Part shown: piece by piece, positions 21,997-32,902 of the stretch | Layout: each line of letters opens with the position of its first letter | How positions within the stretch are numbered: the first letter of the stretch is position 1 | DNA from: Pristionchus mayeri | Lineage: Eukaryota; Nematoda; Chromadorea; Rhabditida; Neodiplogasteridae | DNA: 64,000 nucleotides | Assembly: GCA_036245805.1 (NCBI GenBank) | Contig: BTRK01000002.1 | Location: forward strand, 29,133,067-29,197,066 | Direction of reading: 5' to 3' | Notes under the pieces: generated by a model | What the model saw: only the letters and a program-made list of their open reading frames with translations | Database searches by the model: none | What the model was told of the DNA's origin: nothing | Position numbers and translations under genes: made by a program

Positions 21997-23041
21997 ATGC
22001 AGACGATCAAGTGTGTGGTGGTGGGCGATGGTGCCGTCGGCAAGACTTGCCTACTCTACTCTTACACCACGAATGCCTTTCCTGGAGAGTACATTCCCAC
22101 TGTGAGCCATTCATTCATACAACTAGATAGAAAGATATGTATGGAAATGATCTGGTTAAGCGTTTTGGTTTCTAGTATTTGTTGACAGTTTTGCACAACG
22201 TAAACTAGGTAATCCCCTATCAGGTGCGCACTCTCGGCCGGTTCAGTTGAATGTGAAACCGCTGTCCTAAGCTTAGCGTAACGTAGTTCCTCGCTAGTTG
22301 ATCGTTTTGGTCTCTAGTGTTTGTCGACTGGTTTTGAGCATAGTGCAAACTAGATAATCAGGTGTTCGACAACTACACAGTGAACGTTATCATTGATGGG
22401 AGGCCGATGAATCTCGGACTATGGGATACGGCAGGCCAGGAAGACTACGACCGTCTGAGGCCGCTCTCCTACCCTCAGACTGACGTCTTCATCATCTGCT
22501 TTTCACTCGTAAATCCGCCTTCCTTCGAGAATGTTCGAGCCAAGTGGCATCCCGAGGTCTCCCATCACTGTCCCGACGCACCGATTATTCTCGTTGGAAC
22601 GAAGACCGATTTGAGAGATGATCCCGAGATCATCGTTCGATTGAGGTGGGTACGGTAGGATCTCGTTCGGAGTACGGTAGGATCTCGTTCATCCCCTGAT
22701 ATCTGACTTTTGCAGGGATCGTCGACAGACTCCGGTCAGTGAGATGCAGGGACTGGTTATGGCCAAGGAGATCGGGGCGGTAAAGTACCTGGAGTGCTCC
22801 GCCCTCACTCAGAGAGGACTCAAACAGGTGAGGAAGGACAGTTTGGACATCCCTTCTTGTTTCGGTAGGGATAAGGAGTAGGGTGAGAAGTGTCGTCTGA
22901 TGGGGAGGGAGGAAATGCTTGTAATCAAGTGTACTAGATTATGATTCATTTATTTGATTTTCTGAGGTGTTCGACGAGGCCATTCGCGCTGTACTCATCC
23001 CTTCTCAGAAGCCAAAGAAGAAGATGTGTATCATCTTGTAA
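21997..23041 (+). CDS. rac: Rac-type Rho-family small GTPase
   Basis: Molecular switch controlling actin and cell migration at membranes, of the CED-10/Rac group. Four exons: 21997-22101, 22362-22645, 22716-22827, 22967-23041; 576 nt, 191 residues, the usual length. Seen: P-loop GDGAVGKT, switch I with the effector Thr in EYIPT..FDNY, switch [22 protein letters not shown], base-binding TKTD (usually TKLD in Rac), [20 protein letters not shown], polybasic KPKKKM and CAAX box CIIL, where the final Leu predicts geranylgeranylation. One oddity is Tyr in LLYSYTT, where Rac proteins have Ile. [10 protein letters not shown] and [14 protein letters not shown] favour Rac over Cdc42 or MIG-2. Intron 1 contains an imperfect internal duplication (about 22150-22215 and 22290-22361). 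The exon 4 acceptor is TGAG. A truncated copy lies at 31.8-32.4 kb. Confidence 0.93.
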
Positions 23042-23049
23042 ATCTGCTC

Positions 23050-23930
23050 CCCCCTGCCACCTCCCTTTCCATACCTTCATTAAAATAAACCCACGGTTTT
23101 ATAGATTTTCGTGAAACTGACCTCTATCCATAACTGCCCATAATTATATGTTGACTCCTCTCCCTTCCCATTACTCTATTCATATCATAAATGTTGTCTC
23201 CTCCAGTCATACGCCCGAGATTCCCCTTCCACTTCTCATAGGTACTCCTACCTGTCCATTGAAGACGGCATAAAGGTTGCAAGATTCTCCTTGCTGATTG
23301 GTTTGTTGATCGCCTAATGTTGTTAACAGAGAGAGGAGAAACCGATAACAGATAAATATTGTATTGTATTGTATTGTAATGTTGTTCACATCTGATGACC
23401 ACAACATTGTTCATCTTCTTCTGATATTGATCCTATTTTAATTGTTGGCTCAGTATATCTTATCTATGCATTTAGTCTGACTATCACCGTCAGCGGAACA
23501 TGATGTGAGAGGGTGACCAAAGAGACAAACGTTGTAATCTTCATAGAATTGGCGTTTCTGATCTTCTATTGGTTGCCATGGCCAGCAATGGTCTGACTCT
23601 ACTCAAGTTGCTCACTCTCTCGCAAGTTAGAGCAAGCGAGAGAGCACGTTATATGGAGAGACTCAGACAACAACTCCATCGTGATGGTCGCGTGCGCGTT
23701 CGTCTCTATTAAGGATGTCTCTTATTCTCTTCATTTTGCCTGCTCTCTCTCTTCTCTTCATTTTTAAATAAGGCATGGAATCAATGATTACGACAAATTA
23801 ATAAAGTAGTATATTTTCATTTCCTTCATTACTTCCTACAAACTTGGATAACAAATGCAAATGTACATACGATAGATACATATTTAAAAAATCTGTCTGA
23901 CCGGTGAGAGAAAATTCTGAGCGGATCGAA
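23050..23930. repeat. Spacer with repeats, including a dispersed-repeat copy at 23771-23893
   Basis: The Rac 3' region (to about 23150) resembles the region after the Rac pseudocopy. A short TTGTA run lies near 23360. At 23771-23893 is the second copy of the 19850-19970 repeat. No gene seen. Confidence 0.5.
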
Positions 23931-24429
23931 ACTTTGGGGGATCAAACAACATGCCCAAAACCGATGATAACTCATTTCACGATTTCGGACCAATGGCCAA
24001 GAAAGTGAAATCTAGCTCGATTCTCTGGTGATCTGCTCGGCATCGATTCCTAACGTAGATCAATCACTTAATTTATCCGGCATCTAGGCCTGATGTAGTT
24101 CAATCAATCAATCAATTAATATTATGATGTAGGCAAACAAAGTAAACGTTGGAAGGCCTAAATGGTATGAAACAGAGTAATTAGCAATAATGCAGTCACA
24201 AAAAACTTGCATTTAACAATAGATACACACCTCTCCCTCAACCATAGCAACTGTCACGTAGTAACATTATTCAAAATATTTGCTCCATATCTGACCGTTA
24301 TAGTTGCATGTTCAATGCGAATGATCTGGAATAATAATGACACAATTGATGTCATGTAGGCAGTGTTATTATAGATTTTGCATTCACGAAATTGGTGAAT
24401 ACATATGACGGCGGTCGCGTAAGAATCGA

Positions 24430-25575
24430 GTTTGACGATTTTCGTTCCATTCCCAAGAATGACGATTCTAGCTCGATTCTCTGGTGAGAGGCGTGATATG
24501 ACGGCGGTCGCGTAAAATTCGAGCAATGTCTGGCACATCGATTTTTCGAAAATTTGTATAAAGGGGTTCTCGAGGGTGCTGATCATTGTGGTAAACTTCA
24601 TTTTGCACCAACTCGATCGATAGAGCCAGGCTGCATGTAGGCTGCACCTACTTCCATGTCTGTTTCTCGGCAACCGTTTGAGCAATCATCTTCAAATTTT
24701 TGCAGAGGCACAATAAGTTTCCCATGACCCCGACCATACTAAATTTAAATATTTAAATTTATTCTAATGATATAGAAAATCGATTCTCGAATATAAGGCT
24801 AAAACCAACGACGAGAATTGTATGAGAAGATGCACCTGTTCTGGGGATCATTTTTCGTATACAGGGTATGACATTAGACCTCGTCGATTTTCTGCTACGA
24901 ATCATTTTCTGCCCCATTTATCGAATCTACGCCGCAGCACAAAATTGGCGAATGAGAATGTGTTTCACTGTCAAATATACTCTGCAAGGCCACTCCCATC
25001 ACAGCGATTGGTTCAGAGAGTATATTGGACAGTGAAACACATTCCCATTCCTTAATTATAAGCTAACGGCGTAGAGGCGATAAATGGGGCAGAAAATAAT
25101 TCTTAGCAGAAAATCGACGAGGTCCAATGCCATGACATATATACGAAAAATGATCCCCAGAACAAGGTGCATCTTCTCATACAATTCTCGTGGTTGGTTT
25201 TAGCCTTATACTCGAGAATCGATTTTCCATATCATAAGAATAAATTTAAATATTTAAATTTAGTTTGATCGGGGTCATGGGAAACTTATTTTGCCTCTGC
25301 AAAAATTTGAAGATGATTGCTCAAACGGTTGCCGAGTAACGGACATGAAGGTAGGTGCAGCCTATATGCAGCCTGGATCTATCGATCGAGTTGGCGTAAA
25401 ATGAAGCTGACCACTATGATCAGCACCCTCGAGAACCCCATTATACAAATTTTCGAAAAATCGATGTGCCAGACATTGCTCGAATCTTACGCGACCGCCG
25501 TCATATCACGCCTCTCACCAGAGAATCGAGCTAGAATCGTCATTCTTGGGAATGGAACGAAAATCGTCAAATGTG
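24430..25575. mobile_element. 1.15 kb foldback palindrome
   Basis: Two arms of about 570 bp, inverted around position 25003. Outer ends: left TTTGACGATTTTCGTTCCAT, right ATGGAACGAAAATCGTCAAA. The arms differ by scattered substitutions. Paired open frames on opposite strands (24685-24254 minus, 25317-25727 plus) encode nearly the same peptide only because the arms mirror each other. No transposase seen. Flanking blocks resemble the outer arms of the large palindrome at 49.5-51.6 kb. Confidence 0.8.
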
Positions 25576-25737
25576 TTCTACCCGTGTTTGATCATCCTGA
25601 GTTATGCCTGATTGACTCCCAAAGCTTCATTGTGCATGCTTCATTTTCCGGCTCCCTACATCATGTCTTATCTCGGCATCACTCACTTTATGAGCTCATA
25701 TCGCGCTTATATTTGGAGATAGAGTAAAAGTGACCTC

Positions 25738-26312
25738 TGAGTGACCCCCACTCATTTTTCGAGCTCTATCGATCTATATAGTTCATTTTGTCTGAAAGTT
25801 GATTTTAACAGTGGTCGACATCATGCCAAATTTCTCAAAAGTGTAGGTAAAGAAGCAGCTGATTTTTTAGCATATTGTAGAGTTTTCCCAGTGCTATCGA
25901 ATGAATGGTTTGTTTCAAAAATACGGGTACTAGGGTTAGAGTTAAGGTCTTTTTACCTTTTCCGTTCATTTGAAGCTATTTTTCAACTGTAAAGTTGAAT
26001 GAGACTCGATCATTCTTGACTTAACGAGCAGTGAGAGCGGTCCGTATCGCATTGTTTGATGAAGAGAAATAGCTTCAAATGATCTGAAAGCGCAAAAAGG
26101 CCTTAACTCTAACCCTAGTACCCGTATTTTTGGAACAAGCCACTTATTCGATAGCTCTGGAAAAACTGCACAACATATGGGAAAATTTACTGCTTCTTTA
26201 CCTACACTTTTGAGAAAATTAGCCTAAGGTGTACAACTGTTAAAATTGACTTTCAGACAAAATGAACTACATAGATCGATAGAGCTCGAAAAATGAGTGG
26301 GGGTCACTCAGA
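25738..26312. mobile_element. 0.57 kb foldback palindrome
   Basis: Arms of about 270 bp inverted around 26015: left TGAGTGACCCCCACTCATTT, right AAATGAGTGGGGGTCACTCA. The sequence (CGAGCTCTATCGATCTAT, TTTTGTCTGAAAGTTGATTT) is related to the inner part of the palindrome at 50.1-50.7 kb, so this is one family. Confidence 0.8.
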
Positions 26313-26559
26313 GGGCTATATTCGCATATCTTTCACGAGAGGCGCGAAATCAGCCCTCAAAGGAGGAGGTGCCGAGATCCGACCCGGTGCAGGGACCTCC
26401 AATATGAAGTCTGCACAATGAGACTTTGGGGGATTTTTAGGCATGCCTCAGGATGTCCAAATCCAGTTAAAACTCAATTCACGATTTTCCCTCCATTCCC
26501 TGGCTCAGCTCGAATCTCTCGTTAGAGGCGTGATATTCATCCACTGTTCAACGAGTATG

Positions 26560-27370
26560 TAACGGGGACATAAAAAAAAGAAACACAAGCAAATATAGTG
26601 AAATTATATAAGTTTTTACCAAACCTTTAATCGCAAGTAAATTATTATATCCAAACCTATGGTAATGCATTGGTTAACGTTTCTGAAACGTTTTAGTTTT
26701 TTCTGTTTTACGCGCATTATTTTCCGCCATTACCATCTCCCTCAATCAATTCATTCAAATTATGCGAGAGAGCAGGTTACACGAGGAGGCTAATCGCACT
26801 TTGTTCACTCCCCCCCCCTCTCCCTCTCCCTCTCCCTTCCATTCTCCAATTCATTCCATCATCTTGCGCTCGTCGTGAGCAGACGACTCGCTCAGGTTTG
26901 TTTTTTTTCTTTTTTCTTTTTCTTTTTCTCTATTTTTCATATTTTTTCCACCACTGCAGGTACCCAACACGTCGTACGTTCGGTCCCCCCCCCGCCTACC
27001 GTACCGCTCACTTACCCTCCACCCGTTCCTCCTCCAGCGTCCACCTACCGTACCCTCCACCTACCGTACTCTCCACCTACCGTACCCGCCCACCCCTTCC
27101 TCCTCCTACCGTAGCATCCATTTTCCGCATGTTCCGTACAAATATCGTCTCCTCCTACCGTACACTCATCCGCTCTTCTCCCATTCGATTTTCAATACCT
27201 ACCGTACCCTCCTCCCACGGTATGCTCTGCAAACCTTACCCTCTTCCTACCGTATCATGTTCCTACCATACCCTCTGCCTATCGTGTCATCGTACCCCTT
27301 TCCTAACGAACCATCCACCTTCCAAGATCATGAATTAATCCTTTGACTACCGTAATCCACTCTGCAGGAG
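26560..27370. repeat. Pyrimidine-rich tract with TACCGTA cluster
   Basis: Non-coding stretch before the Lys/Glu-rich gene: CT-rich simple sequence (26810-26950), then about nine CTACCGTA octamers between 26990 and 27356, spaced by CCTCCAC-like filler. Open frames here are proline/serine-rich artefacts of composition. Confidence 0.6.
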
Positions 27371-27372
27371 TC

Positions 27373-29263
27373 ATGATGCTCGCTGGCTGGACGACTGCCG
27401 TCGCAGCGCCGATGGCGCTACTGCACAAGCGTACGTACCGTACCACTACCGTACCCGCAGTGTACTGTAGTTAATCGATAACTATTTTCAGAGAAGAAGG
27501 CTACCGTAACCGTAAAAGAGACGCGCAAGCCGAACGACGAGGATGACGATCCATTTTTACCGCCCAAGAAGAGCACATCAGGATCAGGATCGGGCCGGGC
27601 ACCGGCACCGGCACCGGTACCGACACCGGAACCGATACCGGTCCCGATCAAAATGGTGCGGTAATCAGGACACACGGTATACTGTAGCCATTGAGCTACC
27701 GTACATCCACAATATCGTCTAATCAGACGATTTATTTGCAAGAAACTTTTCCTGAAGCGCAGCCTCGCATTCGATCGAGAGAGGACCGGTCTCCTGAGTC
27801 AAGAGGCCTCGGCAAGTCGAAGGAGGGGGGCCGAGCCGCAAAGTACCAGAAAAAGTGAGTGCAACATGGCTACCGTAACCAGACATACCGTAATCCCCTG
27901 ATCCCGAATATACAAATTCAAGTAGCAAAAATGTTCCCTTTGCAGGAAAAATCTGGAGACTCAATACGAGATTGAGCACAAGGTTCGATCGCCTTCCGTA
28001 TCCTCTGACGACCCTGAACATTCAGGGCGAGTGCGTGGATGACAGGGGCGAGGTGGTGCGCCCACAGGCAGATTTCGAGACAATTGGGGTACGGTAGCCG
28101 AATTAGTGTGGGCACAGCAGGCATATCAACTTGTGTGATGTAAATGCGAGTAATTGATCGATTGTATCTTTGCTGGCACTTCTGCAGTATGTCGTACCAG
28201 AATGAGAGGGGTAGGAATGAATAGGAGGTATGACGGGATAGGGTATGAGATGAATACCATGCGTTACATTTAGTTTGTAATTTTAGTATATAATTTTCGA
28301 CCATCACCTACCCTATCCTGTCATACCTCTTCCTCATTCCTACCCCTCTCATTCTGGTACGATATACTGCGAAGTGCCCCTTTTGCTTTGCTCCCGCATT
28401 AACACCGCTCAAATTGCAACGCTTTCTGCCCTCACAGTGTTCCACAATGCGGCGCATTATCTGTTACTTTTGTTTATATTTTAATATGGCTATGTGAATT
28501 GTAGATGTTCAAGACCAATGTTTTCGGAAGCGATCAACCTCTGCTCGATACCCAGGTTAATTTATTAATAATCCTTGATAATTAGCGAATCATTAAAGGA
28601 GGAGGCCAAGAAAGACAAGGTTGATAAGGAGAAGAAAAAGAAGGAAGAGGAGGAGGAATCGAATGAGGATGAGGAGATGAAGAAGATGAAGAAAAAGAAG
28701 AAGAAGAGCAAAAAGAATAAGTGAGAGTTCAAAGATCAAAGATCAATGGGCGGGATGAAGATTATTGCGTCATGCCACCTTTTGTCACCGGCATGACGCA
28801 ATATAGGCAGCATATGATCAAGTGCTGATGATGCAATTAGAGATGAAATCACGACTTCTAAATGACATTAATATAGAAAGGTCAAAGAATACTTATTCAG
28901 ATCACGCGACACGAAGAAGAGAAGTGAGGGTGGCAAGAAGAGCAAGTCGAAGGATAAGAAGAGGAAGAAGAAGTAGGCTAATTAGCTAATTTATTAGAAA
29001 ACAAGTAATTGTTTTAGGTCGAAGAAGCGTCAGTCGGACAGTGCTGGTGACTCGGAGGAAGCTGATGAGGAGAAGCGGAAGATGAGCGAGAAGTACGGTA
29101 GATACCGTACCCTTAACACCGTATCCTACCGTACTTAGTACAACCCCTCAGGAGTTTGGCATCCGACCGAGAGGACGTCAAGTCGAGACCAGAGAAGAAG
29201 GACAAGGATAAAGAGAAGGAGAAGGAGGAGACAGCGAAGATCGACGCAAATCAAGAGGATTGA
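27373..29263 (+). CDS. Lys/Glu-rich low-complexity protein, unknown
   Basis: Ten exons: 27373-27430, 27492-27655, 27727-27854, 27946-27982, 28026-28088, 28505-28555, 28599-28720, 28901-28972, 29018-29092, 29152-29263; 882 nt, 293 residues, every junction in phase. Seen: short hydrophobic start MMLAGWTTAVAAPMALLHK, a Pro-Ala repeat (RAPAPAPVPTPEPIPVPI), a small non-repetitive centre GECVDDRGEVVRPQADFETIG, then long runs of Lys and Glu (EEAKKDKVDKEKKKKEEEEE, KKMKKKKKKSKKNK, KKSKSKDKKRKKK) and an acidic-basic C-terminus ending NQED. The basic tracts suggest nuclear or nucleolar location; the hydrophobic start could instead be a signal or anchor. No catalytic domain is visible. Introns are unusually rich in TACCGTA, and intron 5 contains a palindromic MITE. 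Confidence 0.72.
28172..28376. mobile_element. 0.2 kb palindromic MITE in intron 5 of the Lys/Glu-rich gene
   Basis: Inverted ends: left GGCACTTCTGCAGTATGTCG, right (reverse complement) GGCACTTCGCAGTATATCG, continuing through ACCAGAATGAGAGGGG on both arms. It shares the terminal GGCACTTC with the MITE at 55231-55388. Confidence 0.7.
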
Positions 29264-29439
29264 GCCCCTCCACATCCCATCCCGTGTACTTACATACTTG
29301 CTATTGATCGACGAATTCTCGCAAACCTGAACAAATATTCGATGAAAAACGTACTAAATAAAGAATTACCGACATGTCTTTATGCATCTAGCACTGTATT
29401 GGAATATCGAACTAGCGGCTTTCGGTCGCTACGTGGTTC

Positions 29440-29760
29440 GCGGGGTGGTGTAATAAGGATAAATGTTGTCCACGACTGATGAGAGCCTGCTTAAAACGTT
29501 TTAAAAGGCTCGTGAGTCATCGGGCGATCCGGATCGCCTTCGGCTCACGAGCCTTTCACAACGCTCACGCTGCGGGGAATGAGAGCAGGTTGGGAAGCAT
29601 TTTTGACTAAATTCCGCAGGGAATGTCAGTCAACCACGTTTAGTACCAGTTTTATGCATGAAAATATAATTGTAAGCGACTGGTAGAGCCTGCTTAAAAC
29701 GTTGTGAAAGGCTAGTGAGGCCTCGGAGCAGCGCTGTTTCGGAAATTCTTGGCAACTGAA
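29440..29760. repeat. Hairpin and direct repeat after the Lys/Glu-rich gene
   Basis: The block GAGCCTGCTTAAAACGTT occurs twice (about 29485 and 29685). The first copy continues into a hairpin, AAGGCTCGTGAG...CTCACGAGCCTT. No coding exon. Confidence 0.5.
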
Positions 29761-30084
29761 CGCTGTTTACCTAGGAAAATGAATCGCGGGGTTTTAGCGA
29801 TACTAATAAAGCGAGTTATAGCCGAAAAACGAGAATTGCACAGTGATGATGTAAGGCCAAAAAATAACAGTAACGGCCACGGGAGTTACGATGGTATAGG
29901 TCCAGGGTCTGGGCGATGACATGGAAACGAGATATTTGCGAGAAATTAAAATTAGGTAATATTACATAATGAAGACGCAGTACCGAATTTTGAAAGAGCT
30001 CACTCTGCGAAGTCGAATGGTCACGGTCGGCGGTCTGGGCGACCACTTTGAAGCGATTTATTGCCAAAAAAACTTATTATTGTA

Positions 30085-30290
30085 CTTGCCGCGCGTCGAA
30101 AAAAAGGATAATCCTATAATCATGTGTGTTATGTCTGGAGCAATAATCATCTTTCTGCGCGGTCTTTTGGAGTTCTTGTCTTTTCTTACTCACACTTTGC
30201 TCTTTTAATCATTTCAGTCGTATCAATTGTTGCTCACTCTGGTTGCAAATATTTCATCAGTTTTCGATAAATAGGATTAACCCAGTACCA
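30085..30290 (+). repeat. Dispersed repeat, second Rac-associated copy
   Basis: Same blocks as 21650-21870 (CGTCGAAAAA, AATCCTATAATCATG, GTCTGGAGCAATAATCATC). It is followed, as at Rac, by a block resembling GATAAAT...TTAACCC...GTGGGAC. Confidence 0.6.
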
Positions 30291-31031
30291 CAAGCAACTA
30301 CAGGCGTGGGACCTGATCTATCGAGCGTCTAAATCGATGGGTTCAGTGGTAACGACGTTTATCCGTCATCTCAATACATCTGACTGACAAGGGGGAGAAG
30401 GGGAAGAAGAGGGGAGATAGAGATCTTATCGTCAAGGGACGATACACTGGGGGGAGGCCGAAGGTAGGCCTAAAGAGGTTGGGTGATACATTGTGAAATG
30501 GGCGACGATCCGCCCAGAATACTCGCCGATACCAAGGGAGAGCGGTTCCCAAGGTATCCCGGGCGCAACTCCGGTTGTCTGACTTATATCTTATCACGAC
30601 TGTGGCGAGCATTAAGGGGGTCGAAGGAAAAAATGGTCGGAGCGATACGATGAACGAAGACTACGGGGTCGAAGACTAGACAGGGGGGTTGATGAAGGAA
30701 TACAAAATGTGATAACACGAATAGAAGACCGACGACTACGGGATTATGTAGACGATGATGACGAGATCCATTGTCGATACAATATAAACTAGGAATTACA
30801 AAATAAACAATGACAATAATGAATTTCCGCAGTCGTCCGCGCCTCGGCTGCGCGAAATGAACTGAAAATACAATTATATAGACTAGTCCCAGAAGTCAGA
30901 CAGAAGATACAGTTTAGTGAAAGATATGTATATGCAAATCAGCACTTGTGTCGATACCTGGATCGAGATCGAATTATTGGAGATTCTAGAGAAGAATCTC
31001 GGTTCAAAGAGCGCTTATCAGAGACATCAGA

Positions 31032-31740
31032 TCAGCATTTCTCTCTCCGTGATGAGTCATTGTTATCGCAAAGACGATCAGATCGGAGAGAGAAAGAATC
31101 GAGAGAAGAATAACCAGAAGATTCAGAGCTTGGTCTTCGATCTTTACTTAGTTGACATTGGTAGAGTGATCGAGAATGCAGAAGAGCAGGACAAATGAGC
31201 TTAGAGTGCAGGCGAGTCACGACGCATCGAGGACAGGCGCTCCATGTACAAGACTGGGCAACATGACCTAAGCCGCAGCAGTTGAAACATCGACCTTGTT
31301 TCTTGAGTTGACCTTTCCGTTTCTCCAAAGATTTGTATTTCTCGCAGAACATGGAAGAATGATCAGAGCAGAAAGACTCGCAGAAAATACAACATCTTGA
31401 AGGATCAGACGATTCTAGTTTGGAATTTTCAGAATCAGATTGAGCATTAGAATTTTTCAGCTTCACTAAATCGGCTGATTTTAATGAAGGTTGAATTCTC
31501 AGTCGCATTTGAAGCTCTTCTTGCTCCATGAGATAGTTGTCTGCGAAAACCATTAGACGAGAAACAGACCATTTAGACGAAGATGTATCGCGAATCATCG
31601 CCTTGGCGATTTTGGACCGCAATTTCATATTGAATTTGCATGAAATCAGATGGATAACAGACTCATTAGTAGACTCACCGTATCCATCAATCCGATTGAT
31701 GAATCCGATCCATCAATCTTTCGACTGTATCCCTAAGAGA
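31032..31740 (-). mobile_element. BEL/Pao retrotransposon gag fragment
   Basis: Minus-strand frame of about 200 codons, extendable upstream to 31690. Seen: SVIHLISCKFNMKLRSKIAK (as in the gag N-terminal region of BEL/Pao elements), a Cys/His-rich stretch C.FC...C..H and the zinc knuckle CFNCCGLGHVAQSC followed by CPRC. This arrangement is typical of BEL/Pao gag. Protease, reverse transcriptase and integrase are absent, and the 5' side is cut off where the Rac copy begins, so it is a dead fragment. The 30340-30780 stretch to its left may be LTR remains but could not be matched to a second LTR. Confidence 0.6.
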
Positions 31741-31760
31741 AATTATATCATCATTCGCTT

Positions 31761-32439
31761 GAGATGGAAGGCCGATGAATCTCGGACTATGGGATACAGC
31801 TGGCCAGGAAGACTACGACCGTCTGCGACCACTCTCCTACCCTCAGACTGACGTCTTCATCATCTGCTTTTCACTCGTCAATCCGCCTTCCTTCGAGAAT
31901 GTTCGAGCCAAGTGGCATCCCGAAGTTTCCCATCACTGTCCCGACGCACCGATTGTCCTCGTGGGAACGAAGACTGATCTGAGAGACGATCCCGAGATTA
32001 TCGATCGATTGAGGTGCGCAGATAGGAGTACGGTAGGATCTCATTCATCCCCTGATATCTGGCAGCTGCAGGGATCGTCGACAGACTCCGGTCAGTGAGA
32101 TGCAGGGACTGGTTATGGCCAAGGAGATCGGGGCGGTGAAGTACCTGGAGTGCTCTGCCCTCACTCAGAGAGGACTGAAACAGGTGAAGGAAGGAGGCAG
32201 GAAAAGTCATGGGGATTGAACTATGACGTCATGTCGTCATTGATATAGCAAAAGCTGTATGACGTTATAGTTCTTATCCGACCTAGTGCCGTTAAAGGAT
32301 CGATAGAAGCTTCTGAGAGGACAGAGATTGGATATAATCTCGTATTGACTCTTTTCCTCTTGTGGTGTTCGAGGAGGCCATACGTGCAGTACTTATCCCT
32401 TCTCAGAAGCCAAAGAAGAAGATATGTATCATCTTGTAA
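31761..32439 (+). pseudogene. Truncated Rac copy with introns
   Basis: Begins abruptly inside exon 2 (GGCCGATGAATCTCGG, equal to 22402 onward of the intact gene), so the P-loop and switch I are missing. It keeps [22 protein letters not shown], the intron before [23 protein letters not shown], and a last exon with KPKKKICIIL. The acceptor of the last exon is changed from TGAG to TGTG. Because the introns are kept, this is a DNA-level duplication, not a processed copy. Similarity continues into the 3' flank to about 32560. Confidence 0.85.
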
Positions 32440-32624
32440 ATCACCTTCCTTCCCCAGCCATCTCCGTTTCCAAATATCCCTACCTCCGGTTTCCTAGAAG
32501 CTGACCTCTACCCGTAACTGCCCGTAATATTATATTTACTCCTCTCCCCATCCCATTGATCTACTAATGTCAAAAGTGTTCAATACACTCGAATCACCAT
32601 ACATTTTATCCAAAACTTGTGATT

Positions 32625-32820
32625 CCCAATACTCATATTTCCTGAGTTTTCGGGTTCTTATCTTTTCTTACTCACATATTTTTCATCTACTCATTTCCAT
32701 CGTGTCTCATGCTGTCGCTCACTCTGTAAACGCGATAATCAAGGACGGTGAAATTCGCAATTATGCTTTTTTTCTCACATACGGTTGCTATTATTTGAGC
32801 AGTTTTAGATAAGATATGCA
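32625..32820 (+). repeat. Dispersed repeat, third Rac-associated copy
   Basis: Shares TTCTTATCTTTTCTTACTCA, TGCTGTCGCTCACTCTGTAA and the ATATTT..GCAGTTTTAGATAA end with 21730-21880. It begins shortly after the 3' homology of the Rac copy ends. Confidence 0.6.
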
Positions 32821-32902
32821 TATTTTTGATTACAGTGTAGTATTTTGATGTGTCTCTACTATGATAGAACCTTCTCAGAAATTTCCTTGAAATACTTTAT
32901 AA

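Noticed and set aside
24254..25727. Pair of similar 136-143 codon frames on opposite strands
   Set aside because: They are mirror images caused by the 1.15 kb palindrome; no splice sites, family motif or independent support.
26875..27338. Pro/Tyr-rich frames of 79-146 codons
   Set aside because: Composed of CT-rich simple sequence and CTACCGTA repeats; no start context or conserved motif.
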